Shown one piece after another: positions 34,560-45,641 of a DNA stretch of 64,000 bases (position 1 is its first letter; each line of letters opens with the position of its first letter). Source of the stretch: Lepus europaeus (lineage: Eukaryota > Chordata > Mammalia > Lagomorpha > Leporidae); assembly GCF_033115175.1 (NCBI RefSeq), contig NC_084835.1:84937948-85001947 (forward strand), written 5' to 3'. A program made the translations under genes and the position numbers. The notes below the pieces were generated by a model. It worked only from the letters and a program-made list of their open reading frames with translations, was not told the DNA's origin and did not search any database.

Positions 34560-34770
34560 GAAGCCTGCCCTGTTCACGCTGTCACTCTTCCTATCCTTTC
34601 ACTCATCTGCACGTGTTGGCACCGCCCTTCTCAGAGCACCCTATGTGCCCCTAAGTCCCCTGTTGCTGATGCTGCCCCACGGCTTGGAATGTCCTCTGCT
34701 GCCTCCAGGTCCCCTTCCCCTCCAAAAACCACCTCCTCCAAGCACCCTGGCTCCTCAGCCTCTGTTTCCC
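34560..34770 (+). mobile_element. L2-like LINE fragment
   Basis: It contains cacggcttggaatgtcctct and nearby cct/tcc-rich sequence resembling the L2 region before its 3' end. Similarity is weak. The open frames over it are ascribed to base composition. Confidence 0.35.
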
Positions 34771-35560
34771 CTGGATGAACTCCCCAAACCCATATTTAGG
34801 CCTCCTCATGATGATGCCCTGGAAAGAGAATCAACTGCTGGAGACGGGCTTCCTCCCCAGGCTGGGCACTACCCAGATTTTAAAAAATCCATACATCCAC
34901 CCACACCAGGATGTCCTGCAGTGCAAAAGGGGCTGCTGGGAGCCATTCTGCTGGGGCAGGGAGTCAAATGGAACACGCCAGTGAGGCTGGGTTACAGGTT
35001 ACATAGAGTGGGTCGCAGAACCTCAGTAATGAATGGTGATGGCAGCGCCTACAGGGTACCTCTGGGGCCCTGCTGAGCACTACAGCTCCCCCAGGATAGA
35101 AGGCAGTGGAATCTGGAGGGCTGCCAGCTGGAGAAACCCCCAAGAAGGCCTGTCGCTGACCTCTACTGGCCTGGCTCGCTGAGCACTGCTTTCTGGAAGC
35201 TTGCTGTCATCGACTCTCTTCTGTATATAAAAGCAGTGATAGTAGGAACAATGCAATATAAAGAAAGTGATGATGAATGCAATTCTAGGCTCCCCACCCC
35301 CACCCCGACCCCAAGTGTGGATCATTATCAGGCAATGCCTATGGCTTCTGAGTTTTCTAGAAACTTAAGAGGCAAACACTGGAGAATCGCCAAGGGGCTT
35401 GCAGGCTGTGTTCTCAAACCCTGAGGATTGTGTGGGATTCCCTAGTGGAGCTGCACCTTGGGCTCTTTCATAAAATCACTGGCAGATCTTCATGTTTGGT
35501 TTAAGTAGAGTATTACTGTCTCTAGTTCCCTTCTCTTCTTTGGGTTGGAATTTAGTCTTT

Positions 35561-35579
35561 TTTTTTAAAAAAAAAAAAA
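35561..35579. repeat. T(8)A(13) homopolymer pair
   Basis: A T run directly followed by an A run, which forms a small self-complementary stretch in the intron. Confidence 0.7.
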
Positions 35580-36078
35580 CTCTTTAATAGGGTTTTTACT
35601 ATTTACTTTGATTTGCAGCTAAGGATGTGCCAGGGATGGGCCGCCTCCCTCCACCTCTGCCCCAGGGTTACACTAACAAACAGGCAACACAGTGTGGAAG
35701 ACCCATCTCTCAGTCCAACCTTCATTCCCAAACCATACCACACATATTTGTATATACTGTTACTTCGTCAAAGAATCAACAGTTAGGCTCTTCGGGATTC
35801 AGTCTTCTCAAACTCTGACATCTAGATAGTTTTGGATGTGGGATTAGAAGAAAAGAAATGAATATTGTGATGTCAGCCTTTTAGTGACCAGCAACAGAAA
35901 CAAACGAGAAGAATCACAGTCCTGAGTTTTGTTGAGGGGCAGATGCTCTTGTTATTTCAAAGACAGAGACTGAAAGAGATCTACCATCTGGTGGTTCACT
36001 CCCTAAATACCCACAATGCAGTGGGTTAAGCTGCTGCCTGCAATGCCGGTATCCCATATGGGCACCTGTTCAAATCTT

Positions 36079-36416
36079 TTTTTTTTTTTTGACAGGCAGA
36101 GTGGACAGTGAGAGAGAGACAGAGAGAAAGGTCTTCCTTTTGCCGTTGGTTCACCCTCCAATGGCCGCAGCGGTTGGCGCGCTGCAGCCGGTGCACCGTG
36201 CTGATCCGAAGCCAGGAGCCAGGTGCTTCTCCTGGTCTCCCATGGGGTGCAGGGCCCAAGGACTTGGGCCATCCTCCACTGCACTCCCTGGCCACAGCAG
36301 AGAGCTGGCCTGGAAGAGGGGCAACCAGGACAGGATTGGTGCCCCGACCGGGACTAGAACCCGGTGTGCCGGCACCGCAAGGCGGAGGATTAGCCTGTTG
36401 AGCCACGGCGCTGGCC
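36079..36416 (-). mobile_element. Young CSINE, innermost layer, 12-nt target-site duplication
   Basis: Antisense full-length copy with a T tail of about 15 nt, gacaggcagagtggacagtg, and the head complement gagccacggcgctggcc. The duplication TGTTCAAATCTT flanks it at 36067-36078 and 36417-36428. Confidence 0.96.
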
Positions 36417-36623
36417 TGTTCAAATCTTGGTTACCCTACCTCTGATCCAGCTCCCTGATAGTGTGGCTGGGAAAGCAGCAGAAGATGGTCCAAGTGCTTG
36501 GTCCCCTGCACCCATGTGGGAGACCTGAATAAAGCTCCAAGATTCATCCTGGCCTAGCCCTGTCCATTGTGGCCATTTGGGAGTCAACCAGTGGATGAAA
36601 GATTCATATTCATTCTCTCTCTT

Positions 36624-36630
<7 letters not shown>

Positions 36631-36668
<38 letters not shown>
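36631..36668. repeat. (CT)19 microsatellite
   Basis: A pure CT run within the CT-rich 3' part of the middle-layer SINE. A further 70 nt of CCCT-rich sequence follows. Confidence 0.93.
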
Positions 36669-36670
<2 letters not shown>

Positions 36671-37559
36671 CCCCTTCCCTCCCTCTTCCTCTTTCTCTCC
36701 CTCCTATCCCTCTTTCCCTCCCTTCAACCTCCCTCTCTCCCTTTATAATGCTGCCTTTCAAATAAATAAATCTTTTTTAAAAAAATAAATGCCTGTGACA
36801 GCTGGTGCAGGGTCAGGGCCATAAGCAAAGAGCCAGGAACATAATCCATGCATCCCACATGGGTGGAAGGAACCCAGTTACTCGAGCCATCCTGTTTCTC
36901 AGGGTCTGCGTTGGCAGGAAAAGGGGATCAGGAGCCTGAACCAGGATTCAAACCCAGGCACTCCAAATGTGGGATGGCATATTTGCAGCTAGAGTAATGA
37001 CCTGCTCCTGCGAGGTCATTCTGATTGTCTGGTTTGCTGTGTGCAAGGAAGGGTGCCTACTTCTTGTCCAGTGCAGTCTATATTAAGGCCCCTGCTCCAA
37101 GAAGTGATAGGAGACAATGTATGTGAATAAGAAAGAATAAAAGAGGAGAGAAAAAAGTGAGGAAGGTCAGGACATGAGGAAAATATTACTGTTAAATGCT
37201 GAGTAGTAGACTGTCAGTCTAGAATAAGCTTAAGGATGGGAGTGAAAGAAGGCGGCTCTGCAGTGTTATAGGGTATGGGGAAGGAAATCACTTGTGCCCC
37301 ATGGTACGCAAAAAGGCCTAGGACAGTGCCATGCGGGAGTCTCGGTCCCCAGCAGCTCCTGCAAGCTTTGTGTGTTGGGCTGAATGTGATGAGCAGTGAA
37401 TGTCAAGGAGGGTGCCAGTGACTGCCCTGCAGCCATAGGGCTGGAGTCCTAGACCTTGGTAATGCAACGGGAGCTGTCATAGGAGATGGAGTGCAGTGAT
37501 GTAACATAGCAGGTTGTGCTGCTTCAACGGAAGCTAGACATCTGTTCCTGAACAGAAAG

Positions 37560-37730
37560 GACAAAGAGAAAAATCACTGCTGGGTTTGTCACAATATGGG
37601 TTCATTTTCACTGACGAGAGTGATGAGAAAGAGGCTGTTGAGTTTCTCCGCACTGTCACACCATCTATAGAGAGACTTCTGCTTCCAGATGGCGTGCAAC
37701 AGGGAGTGGCAAGTCACCGCTCTAAAAAAC
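37560..37730 (+). CDS. Candidate FHOD3 cassette exon (57 codons), unconfirmed
   Basis: An open stretch without stop runs from 37538 through a GTAAGG donor at 37731. If the acceptor is the AG at 37558-37559 the exon is 171 nt (57 codons). It would enter in phase 1 and leave in phase 1, exactly what is needed between the exons ending at 33874 and starting at 42802. It would read G-QREKSLLGLSQYGFIF, then TDESDEKEAVEFLRTVTPS, then LLLPDGVQQGVASHRSKK, an acidic patch followed by a basic end. Against it: the pyrimidine tract is short (CTGTTCCTG), the last exon base is C, and I do not recognise this peptide in known FHOD3. It could instead be a decayed gene fragment or chance. Confidence 0.3.
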
Positions 37731-37745
37731 GTAAGGCTTTCTTTT

Positions 37746-38071
37746 CTTATTGTTGTAAAGATTTGTTTGTTTATTTGAAAGTCCGAATTAGAGAGAGGGG
37801 GAGAGTCAGAGATCTTCTATCTGCTGCTTTACTCCTGGATGGCTGCAATGGCCGGAGCTGAGCCAGCCGGAAACAAGGAGCCAAGAGCTTCATCCATGTC
37901 TCCCACGTGGGTGGCAGGGGTCCAAGCACTTGGGCCATCTTCTGCTGCTTCCCCAGTCACATTAGCAGGGAGCTGGATCAGAAGTGGAGCAGCTGGGACA
38001 CAAATCAGCACCCATATGGGATACCAGCATTGCAGGCAGCAACTTTACTGCTATACCACAACGCAGGACCC
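37746..38071 (-). mobile_element. CSINE with 13-nt target-site duplication next to candidate donor
   Basis: Antisense copy with tttgtttatttgaaagtccg, ggtctcc-type block tccatgtctcccacgtgggt and the head complement accacaacgcaggaccc. The duplication AAGGCTTTCTTTT is seen at 37733-37745 and 38072-38084. It begins at intron position +3 of the candidate exon's donor. Confidence 0.93.
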
Positions 38072-38499
38072 AAGGCTTTCTTTTAAGAGACATGAGAGAA
38101 CGGTAGGAGGGAGGAGGACTGGGACAATTAGAACTGCAGGAGAACAGAGACTGCCTGTCTAGGAGCATTTGCAAATCTGGGCACAGTCCGAGGGATGGGC
38201 TTGTCCTCTGTGGAGAGGCTCTGAAGAGAAACCAGAAGAACTTGAGAGAGTGATGTGAGTTTGCATCAAAGATTGGAATTGAGAGGATCCCCCAGTGCAT
38301 ATAATTTTCTCCCAAGACATTGGTACGTACAGCCCTGGCAGAGCAGAAGGTGATGCTGGGCCCGAAAGAATGAAGGAAATCTCCTTTAGCTTTGAAGCAC
38401 TGAGAAAATGAAGGCGAGCTGAAGGACGCACCCTTACCACACACATGCCAGCCTCAGCCTCAGCCTCAAGGCAGGCTCAGTGAGAGCAGGCTGATTTCT

Positions 38500-38773
38500 T
38501 CTAAGTTTATATTTATCTGAAAGAGAGAGATGGAGAAATGATCCACCCTCCCACCAGCTGGTTCACTCCCCAGTTGGCTGCAACAACCAGGGCTAGGCCA
38601 CATCAAAGCCAGGAGCCAGGAACTCCATCCGGGTCTCCCACAAAGTACCTGGCCCATCATTCGCTGCCGTCCCAGCTGTACTAGCAGGAAGCTGGATTGG
38701 AACTGGAGTAGTCAGGACTTGAACCAGCACTTGCATATGGAATTCCTGACCTATTGTGCCACAGTGCTGGCAC
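38500..38773 (-). mobile_element. CSINE, older subfamily
   Basis: Reverse-oriented copy: tatttatctgaaagagagag, agctggttcactccccagtt, tccatccgggtctcccaca and the head complement ttgtgccacagtgctggc. Part of the middle is missing. Confidence 0.85.
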
Positions 38774-38834
38774 AAAGTAGCTGATTTTTATCCATAACTG
38801 TTAGCTGGCCTCAGCTCAGCTCACTGTACCTATT

Positions 38835-39141
38835 TTTTTTTTTTAATTTATTTGACAGAGTTAGACACTGAGAGAGACAGACAGAAAGGTCTTCCTTCCG
38901 TTGTTTCACCCCCCAAATGACCGCTACGTCCAGAGCTACATCAATCTGAAGCCAGGAGTCTCCTCCTGGTCTCCCATATGGGTGCAGGAGCCCAAGCACT
39001 TGGGCCATCCTCCACTGCCTTCCTGGGCCACAGCAGAGAGCTGGACTGGAAGAGGAGCAACTGGGACTGGAACCTGGTGCCCACATGGGTTTCCGGTGCT
39101 GCAGGTGGAGGATTAACCAAGTGAGCCATGGCGCCGGCCCC
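38835..39141 (-). mobile_element. CSINE, young, with 16-nt target-site duplication
   Basis: Antisense copy with ttatttgacagagttagac, cctggtctcccatatgggtg and the head complement gagccatggcgccggcccc. The duplication GCTCACTGTACCTATT lies at 38819-38834 and 39142-39157. Confidence 0.96.
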
Positions 39142-39157
39142 GCTCACTGTACCTATT

Positions 39158-40080
39158 AATGGTACCTCATCGTATCTGATAACAGAGGAAAGTGAGGCGA
39201 CTCCAGAGGAAGTAACACTGACCTCAGTCTCTACATTTTTCACAAAGTCCAGTGCATAGTCTAAGTTATAATCCCAGGGCAGAATATGGAACCCTAACTC
39301 ATAATCAAGAGGAAAAGGAGACAATAACAGCATGTTCCTAAGTGATCCTTTTCTTGAAATGTGCAGTAAAGGATTCAAGATAAATTTATAATGTTTCTTA
39401 GAAAAGGAAAATGTAGACAAATTGATGGAAAGGTGGATAATTTCAACAGGGAACTGCAATCTATAGAAAAGAGTCATTGTCATTCGGGAAGCACAAAATG
39501 AAGTATGTGAGATAAGGAACACAATGGATGAGTCTAGTGAAAAATTGTTCCTGGCAAAAAAAGAGGACAAGTAAATTCCAAGACACATGATTAGAAAATG
39601 TACAAACTAAAACACGGTAAGAAACAATGGAAAGAACAAAGCAGAATGTAAGACACATGTGGACACAGCCAAATGGTCTAACACGTATCACTGGAGTACC
39701 AGAGGAAGAAGAGGAACAAGAAGCAATGTCTGAGGAGATGATGCCTGGGAATTTCCCCAGACTGATTTGACATATCAGCTCACCAATTTGAGAAACTTAG
39801 CAAATCCAAGCAGAATCGGTACTGGAAGGACTGTATCATGGGCCAACTGCTAAAACCACACACAGGGAGAAAATCTTTAAAACAGCTGGAGAGAAGAGAT
39901 ACGTTACTTTGTGCAAGGCAGTAAGAATGGGGGCTCACTTTTCAATAGCAACAGGGGAAGCCAGAAATAAAAATGGAGAGTGACATCTTTCAATTATGAG
40001 AAGACAAAAACCTCTCAGCTAGAATTCTGTCTCCAGGGATGTTACCTTTCAGAAATGAAGGCAAATCTTTCTGGTTTTTA
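39158..40080 (+). mobile_element. LINE-1 ORF1 relic, sense orientation
   Basis: Ordered L1 ORF1 landmarks in the 3' half: cactggagtaccagaggaag, gaagcaatgtctgaggagat, gggaatttccccagactgat, aatccaagcagaatcggtac, aacagctggagagaagagat, acatctttcaattatgagaa, tagaattctgtctcc and agaaatgaaggcaaatc. The first 200 nt are only tentatively part of it. Many stops make it inactive. Confidence 0.75.
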
Positions 40081-41592
40081 ATTTTTATTTTCAACCAATA
40101 TATCTATTGTCCTATACTTATTTTCCTTGTAGACTATTTCTTTGGGCTGACTTTATGAAAAGGAAAAAGAAATTATGGTGTTTTCTTCCAACCCATCATG
40201 ATTGTATTTTTTAAAATGAAGTAAAAATCAGGGGAAATTATGCTATTTTGGTCTAGAATGTTCATGCCCTCTACTACATCTCAGTATATGGCAGTGTCTT
40301 GCTGACACATGGAGGATGGTGATGAGCCACGTGGCCCGGTGGGTGGCTCCATGAGGGCACAAAGGGCCCAGGAAGAGGAACATGTTCGTGGCCAGAGGGA
40401 ATGGAAATAAGCAGCTGTGAGGACAGGAACCAAGACGAGAGGGGATAAAAAGCAGAACCAGAAATGAGCTGAAGAAGAAGTGAAGTCATCACAAAACTGA
40501 GTTTGACAATCCTGGATCCGTGGCAGATGTGCCTTTTAAACTTCTGACACGTTACATGGAAAGCAGGTTCCCTAGGGGTGTGTAAAATGGGAACTACTGG
40601 TGATTCTCAGAGGGACAATCGGGCAATGCCTTATTGATGGTTCAAGGCTCTGAAAATGTGAGCAAATGAAACTGAAGGAGCTTCATGTGCTTTTGGAAGG
40701 GTAGTTTGGCACTTTAGGGTACGACATAGAATTTTAAGTCCGTATAAAAGGGGAACTAGATTTCTGGGTAAAACATAGGCGTGCCACTGGCTGCTATGCT
40801 CTGAGGAGGGCTGTCGTCAGAGGCTCGGGGTCCCAGGCAGAAAGGTGAGTCGTCTTGAGGCCGCTCACCTCCAGTTAAACTCCGAGCCCATCCAGACAGT
40901 GCGGAATCATTCAGCAGCAGTTTAAAAACTTCACTTCCGAGAAGAGCCTATGTTTCAAGACTTTGGCAGTGCTGAAAAAACTGGCTTCTGATAGGAGCAG
41001 GGAGACCAAGCTCACTTGGGTATAAGTAGAAAAACTACAATTGGCTTCTTTTTGTGGGTGCCAATGTTGTGCAAACAGTCCATGAAAAAGTAAATTAACA
41101 ACATCATCAACAACAGAAAACCTTGTCTGTTGAAAGCATCATTGTCCCATAGCTGCAGGTCTGGAGTAACGCAGGTGATGGAGCACCTGGAGTCCTGGCC
41201 TTCCTTGCACAAAGTGTCACTGTTTCCATGTGTAATTCAGTCATGTGTGCTTTCCTAGCACAGGCTGTGGCTCCATTACAGCATGTTTCATATATGCAGT
41301 AAAACTTCAACCACAAGCACGCAATATCCATGCACTGTGATCCACTGTTCCCAACTGTTTCCATCAATATCCATTTTTCTGTGTGCATTCGTTGCCACCC
41401 AGGTTGTAAATCCTGAAACTTAAAAAGGTAGTAGGGAAAAGAGCTCAAAATTTAAAAATGGATGTATGTTAGCATTTTCCCCCTCTGAATTTGGAAAAGC
41501 TGTTGTTTTTTTTTTTTAACTTGACTGGACCCTATCAGGCTGGGACACTTGTGTTCCATAGGCAGAGACTTTGAAAACCCTTACCTATAGGG

Positions 41593-41948
41593 CTTTTTTT
41601 TTTTTTTTTTTTGGACAGGCAGAGTGGACAGTGAGAGAGAGAGACACAGAGAAAGGTCTTCCTTTTACCATTGGTTCACCCTCTGATGGCCGCTGCGGCC
41701 GGCGCGCTGTGGCTGGCGCACCGCGCTGATCTGAAGCCAGGAGCCAGGTGCTTCTCCTGGTCTCCCATGCGGGTGCAGGGCCCAAGCACTTGGGCCATCC
41801 TCCACTGCCTTCCTGGGCCATAGCAGAGAGCTGGCCTGGAAGAGGGGCAACCAGGACAGAATCCGGCGCCCTGACTAGGACTAGAACCCGAACCCGGTGT
41901 GCCGGCGCCGCAGGTGGAGGATTAGCCTATTGAGCCATGGTGCCGGCC
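41593..41948 (-). mobile_element. CSINE, young, with target-site duplication
   Basis: Antisense full-length copy with a T(18) tail, ggacaggcagagtggacag and the head complement gagccatggtgccggcc. The duplication ACCTATAGGG occurs at 41583-41592 and 41949-41958. Confidence 0.95.
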
Positions 41949-42801
41949 ACCTATAGGGTTTTGAAGTTGTGGACTTCTTATAAAATGAAATGTAGCCAAT
42001 GGAAATGAAAAATCTGAGCACATTTTATAAGTTTCCTCTGGTAAAAACAAGAAGAGATTACACAAGATTTCTATCAGGAAAGTATAGTTCTGGGTATTTG
42101 AGATTCGCCTTAGTTTCTGAGTGTTTAACATGACTTGGGAACCGTGTTTCGCAGTTCTTTCTCCTTGCTGTCTATAGGCAGGTGCCTTGAGGCCAGACTT
42201 GGACCGTCTTTATCATGTAGCTTTGCCAAAACACATATTTCTGCTTAGGGAGCAGATGAATGTACCAAAGAAAAGCTTCGTGAACACTCCTTTTGCTAGT
42301 GAAGGAAGGTGAACCTGTGAGGGCTTTTAAAGACTACAAAATCCATGTTTCTGTGTAATGTAGTAAGAAGTCGGAGATAGCTGATGTTCGCCAGGCATAT
42401 GCAAGCACCTGTGGAGAATAGTTGGTGCCTGTACATCACAGGGCGTGCGTCATGGGCGCTTGGTGACATGTGCTGCAGAGGCTGGCGTGTGCTGTCCACT
42501 CTGGTGTGCGCTGTCTGGGGCAGGTGAAGACAGCACACGCGGGATGGAGAGCTCAATTGAGAGAAAACACAGTTTTGTGTTCATACAGTAGTGTGACACA
42601 AATGCCCTGAGTGTGGGTTTGTACAGAGCCTCTAGGGGGCACTCTGGAGCTGTCGCTAATTCTATAAAGCTCTCACTTTGGCCTTTGCTGGCACCTATTG
42701 CTAACAGTGCTTGGCTGCTTAGGGGAGCACTTGGGTTGTATTTTCATTTGGCCGTCCTTCTCTCTGCATATCTTGCACTCAGGGGCTGTTTCATTTTGCA
42801 G

Positions 42802-42963
42802 GATCCACTAGTTCGTGGACTATGGGAACCGATGACTCTCCTAATGTCACGGATGACGCGGCCGATGAGATCATGGACCGCATTGTCAAGTCAGCCACGC
42901 AGGTGCCCAGTCAGCGAGTGGTACCTCGGGAGAGAAAGCGATCCCGGGCCAACAGGAAGTCTC
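42802..42963 (+). CDS. FHOD3: FHOD3 coding exon: DAD core and first half of basic tail
   Basis: This 162-nt exon enters in phase 1 (G|GA) and leaves in phase 1 (C|TG, leucine), covering residues 403-457. It reads STSSWTMGTDDSPNVTDDAA, then DEIMDRIVKSATQ, then RERKRSRANRKS. DEIMDRIVKSA is the amphipathic Diaphanous autoregulatory domain (DAD) helix that binds the N-terminal DID, and RERKRSRANRK is the basic stretch that strengthens that contact. The two serines in KRS and RKS correspond to ROCK phosphorylation sites known in FHOD proteins that release autoinhibition. The acceptor is CATTTTGCAG and the donor GTGAGT. Confidence 0.97.
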
Positions 42964-44971
42964 GTGAGTGCATTTGAGGCGGGATCCACCCTGCTGTTCT
43001 GTGTGACCCAGGAAGGGCAGAGACAGAGGGGCCAGCTCTGGGAAGGTCTCAGTGGCTGCCTGGAGTACCCATCTGCACTCAGCGGAGGGTTTCACACCTG
43101 ACTGGCAGTGGTGGCCATCGTGGAGGAGAGGAGCGACAGTCACACCTGTCTGGTGTCCTGAGTGTTTTGCTCTTTGTGGCCAGGCCTCTCTCTGTTCACA
43201 CTGTGTCCCGGGAAGGTCTGGAGGGCCTCAGATGTCTGTGGTATGTAGGGGTGGCCTCAGCAGGGCCCAGTGCCCAGGATGCTTGGCTGGAGACTGTGTC
43301 TCTGCCCTTTATCTAGCACCAGAGGCCAGCTGCTGGGCTGCAGACTGGGGTCTCCAGGAGCTCACCACTGCCAATAGACACATGGGAGGTGAAAACCAGG
43401 GCGAGGGAGGTCCCTCAGTGGTAGTTAGGAGGCTCTAAATAGTTAATGTTAGCCTAGACTGACTTTTTTTTCCCCTTTCCCTACCAAATAGAGAAGTTAA
43501 CTAAATCGAGGTGATTGATTTTCCGCTTTGTTCTGGGCCTGCTGCCTGCCTGCTCAGCTGGTGGTGGTGGGCTTGCCTTGGTCAGTGCTGGGCTGGCTCT
43601 CGCAGGAGTCTCACTCTGGAGCAGTGTGGCCCCCACAGATCCTCGGACAGCTGCCTTCGTGAGCTGTGGCCTGGGGTGTTTCTGGAGCAAGCTCAGCCCC
43701 CACGCTGCAGTTCACTGCTGCATCACTCAGTGTGGCTTTAGTCTCCAGCTCTGCCTCGGAGAACAAGGGACAGTGACAGGGAGCCTGTTCTGTCTCCCCA
43801 GAGTAGAAAGATAGGGGCCCCTGGGAGGCAGCAAGTCAGTCTCAAACTCAGAGTGGCCCCAACCTGTCCATCCCAGAGGCTGGCTCAGGAGGTGATGGCG
43901 TTGTGGGCTGTGTACACCGACTTGGTGGTTCTGCTGGACTCACACACACACCTGCTTCCCCAATCAAGAGGCTGGAGGACTCTGCTCCTTTATTGATCTG
44001 CCTTAGTTTCTCTTGGAACTTCTCTCTACAAAAGGAAAATGTCACTTGAGTTGGGGGCAGGGGGTGCAGTTCTGGTTCTGTAAGATGGATGGGCTGAGGG
44101 TCTCTTTCTGATGTGCTTCTGGGTGGAGCAGCTGTCGCCGGGCCCGGTGCATACATTGAGTAGCAAGGTTCTTGAGCTACGGTTTTCAAACTTGTCTGCA
44201 CATCCATCAGAAGGTCCTGCAGAGACTATGGAGTTCTAGACGTCTGGGCTGCACTTGGGCCCACACTTCAGAAACTCAGGGCTGGGGCCTGAGGTCTGGG
44301 TCCCTGCCCCTGCTCCCTTGGGGCTCCATGGCATTAGGGGGGAGGCTCTCCATCTGCTACCTGCCTTCTCCCCCACAGCCACCCTGGCCCCAGCAACATT
44401 CCCTTCATTCACTAACTGGAACCGTCACTCAGGGAGACTGGCTTTTTACACCTTCAAGGATATATTGGTGGCTTCCAGTGTCAATATCTAAGGCCTTCAC
44501 GTTTATTTTTTCCTGTATTTGGCTGTTTCCCCAGCGCTGCTGGGAATTTGTTGCCTGTCTCCAGGTTTACCCAGGTGAATAACTTGGCTGGGACTTGGTC
44601 CTCACAGTTGGGTCTCAGGCAATGCGAGCACTTCCTGGAGTCTTGTTAAAAATTTAGATTTATGGGTGTTCCCAGAGCAGCCAAGTCAGCATCTGCATTA
44701 CCAAGCTCTCCAGGTGATTCCCATTCATAATAAGATGGAGACACCTTGGACATGGGCCCAGGAGTGGTACTGCGGGTCCTCAGGAGACAAGCTCTTCTCT
44801 GGTTGGAGGTGGGGAAGACAGGTGCATCTATGCTGGCTCAACACAATGTGCTGAATCTCAGTTGACCCAAGCAGCACAGCGCTTCCATTTTCCCAGATTT
44901 GAAGGGCGTAAAATAGTATTTTCTTTGGTTTTAATTTACATTTGCTATGTATTGGAAAGGCTAAGCCTCTT

Positions 44972-45291
44972 TTTTTTTTTTAAGATTTATTTATTTATTT
45001 GAAAGAGTTATATAGAGAAAGGAGAGGTGGCAGCGGTGGAGGGGGAAGGGGGGTCTTCCATCTGCTGGTTCACTCTGCAACGGCTGGAGCTTTGCCTATC
45101 CGAAGCCAGGAGCTTCCTCCGGGTCTCCCATGTGGGTTCAGGGGCCCAAGAACTTGGGCCATCGTCTGCTTTCCCAGGCTATAGCAGAGAACTGAATCAG
45201 AAGTAGAGCAGCCGGGACTTGAACCAGCGCCCATATAGGATGCCAGCACTGCAGGCAACAGCTTTACCTGCTACACCACAGCAATGGCCCC
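44972..45291 (-). mobile_element. CSINE with 14-nt target-site duplication
   Basis: Antisense older-subfamily copy with ttatttatttgaaagagtta, tctgctggttcactctgcaa, ggtctcccatgtgggttca and the head complement acaccacagcaatggcccc. The duplication AGGCTAAGCCTCTT is at 44958-44971 and 45292-45305. Confidence 0.94.
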
Positions 45292-45329
45292 AGGCTAAGC
45301 CTCTTGTTATTTTCACCTATTCTTTGTTT

Positions 45330-45641
45330 TTTCCTAAATTTTTGTTTGTTTGAAAGGCAGAGAGAGAGAGAGAGAGAGCTCACAGCCACTGATTCACTCT
45401 TCAAATGCCCTCGACAGTTGAGGCTGGGCCTGGCCAAAGCTGGGAGCCTAGAATTCATTCTGGGTCTCCCATCTGGATGGTGGGTTCCGAAGTACTTGAG
45501 CCACCACCTGCTGCTTCCCAGAGCGGATGTTGGCGGGAAGCTGGGATTGGAAGCAGAGCCAGGACTCTTAACCCAGGAACTCTGATGTGGAATATGGATA
45601 TCCTAAGAAGTGTCTTAATGGCCGTGCCACACATCGGCCCC
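45330..45641 (-). mobile_element. CSINE, old, diverged
   Basis: Antisense copy: tttgtttgtttgaaaggcag, a GA run, ctgggtctcccatctggatg, cctgctgcttcccagagcg and the head complement gtgccacacatcggcccc. It lies 38 nt beyond the previous SINE. Confidence 0.85.

Larger units (their letters stand above)
36011..36785 (+). mobile_element. Older CSINE, middle layer of the nest
   Basis: Sense-oriented copy whose head (cagtgggttaagctgctgcc, tcccatatgggcacctg) lies before 36078. Its body (gatccagctccctgatagtg, cccatgtgggagacctgaat) resumes after 36428 and ends in tttcaaataaataaatcttt. A young antisense SINE is inserted in its B-box region. Confidence 0.88.
35935..37012 (-). mobile_element. Old CSINE, outermost layer of a three-SINE nest
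   Basis: The outer element is antisense and split. Its tail side is at about 35935-36010 (tttcaaagacagagactgaa, gtggttcactccctaaata) and the rest at about 36790-37012 (ccaggaacataatccatgc, cagggtctgcgttggcag, caaacccaggcactccaaat). The sense SINE at 36011-36785 interrupts it. The flanking octamers TAAATACC and TAAATGCC are the likely target-site duplication of that insertion. Confidence 0.8.
33875..42801 (+). other. FHOD3: FHOD3 intron (8.9 kb) holding a candidate cassette exon
   Basis: GTAACT donor and CATTTTGCAG acceptor. It holds a DNA-transposon-like relic, L2-like sequence, a three-layer nest of CSINEs (35935-37012), an open candidate exon at 37560-37730, further CSINEs (37746-38071, 38500-38773, 38835-39141, 41593-41948) and a sense L1 ORF1 relic (about 39158-40080). 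Nothing was recognised at 40090-41580 or 41960-42801. Confidence 0.8.

Noticed and set aside
34515..35076. Overlapping open frames of 87 and 172 codons on the plus strand with many prolines.
   Set aside because: The phases and splice sites do not fit FHOD3. The region is CT-rich and partly L2-like, and I recognise no protein in it.
38941..39588. A 215-codon minus-strand open frame.
   Set aside because: It is made of the antisense of an L1 ORF1 relic joined to a CSINE. No independent coding signal remains.
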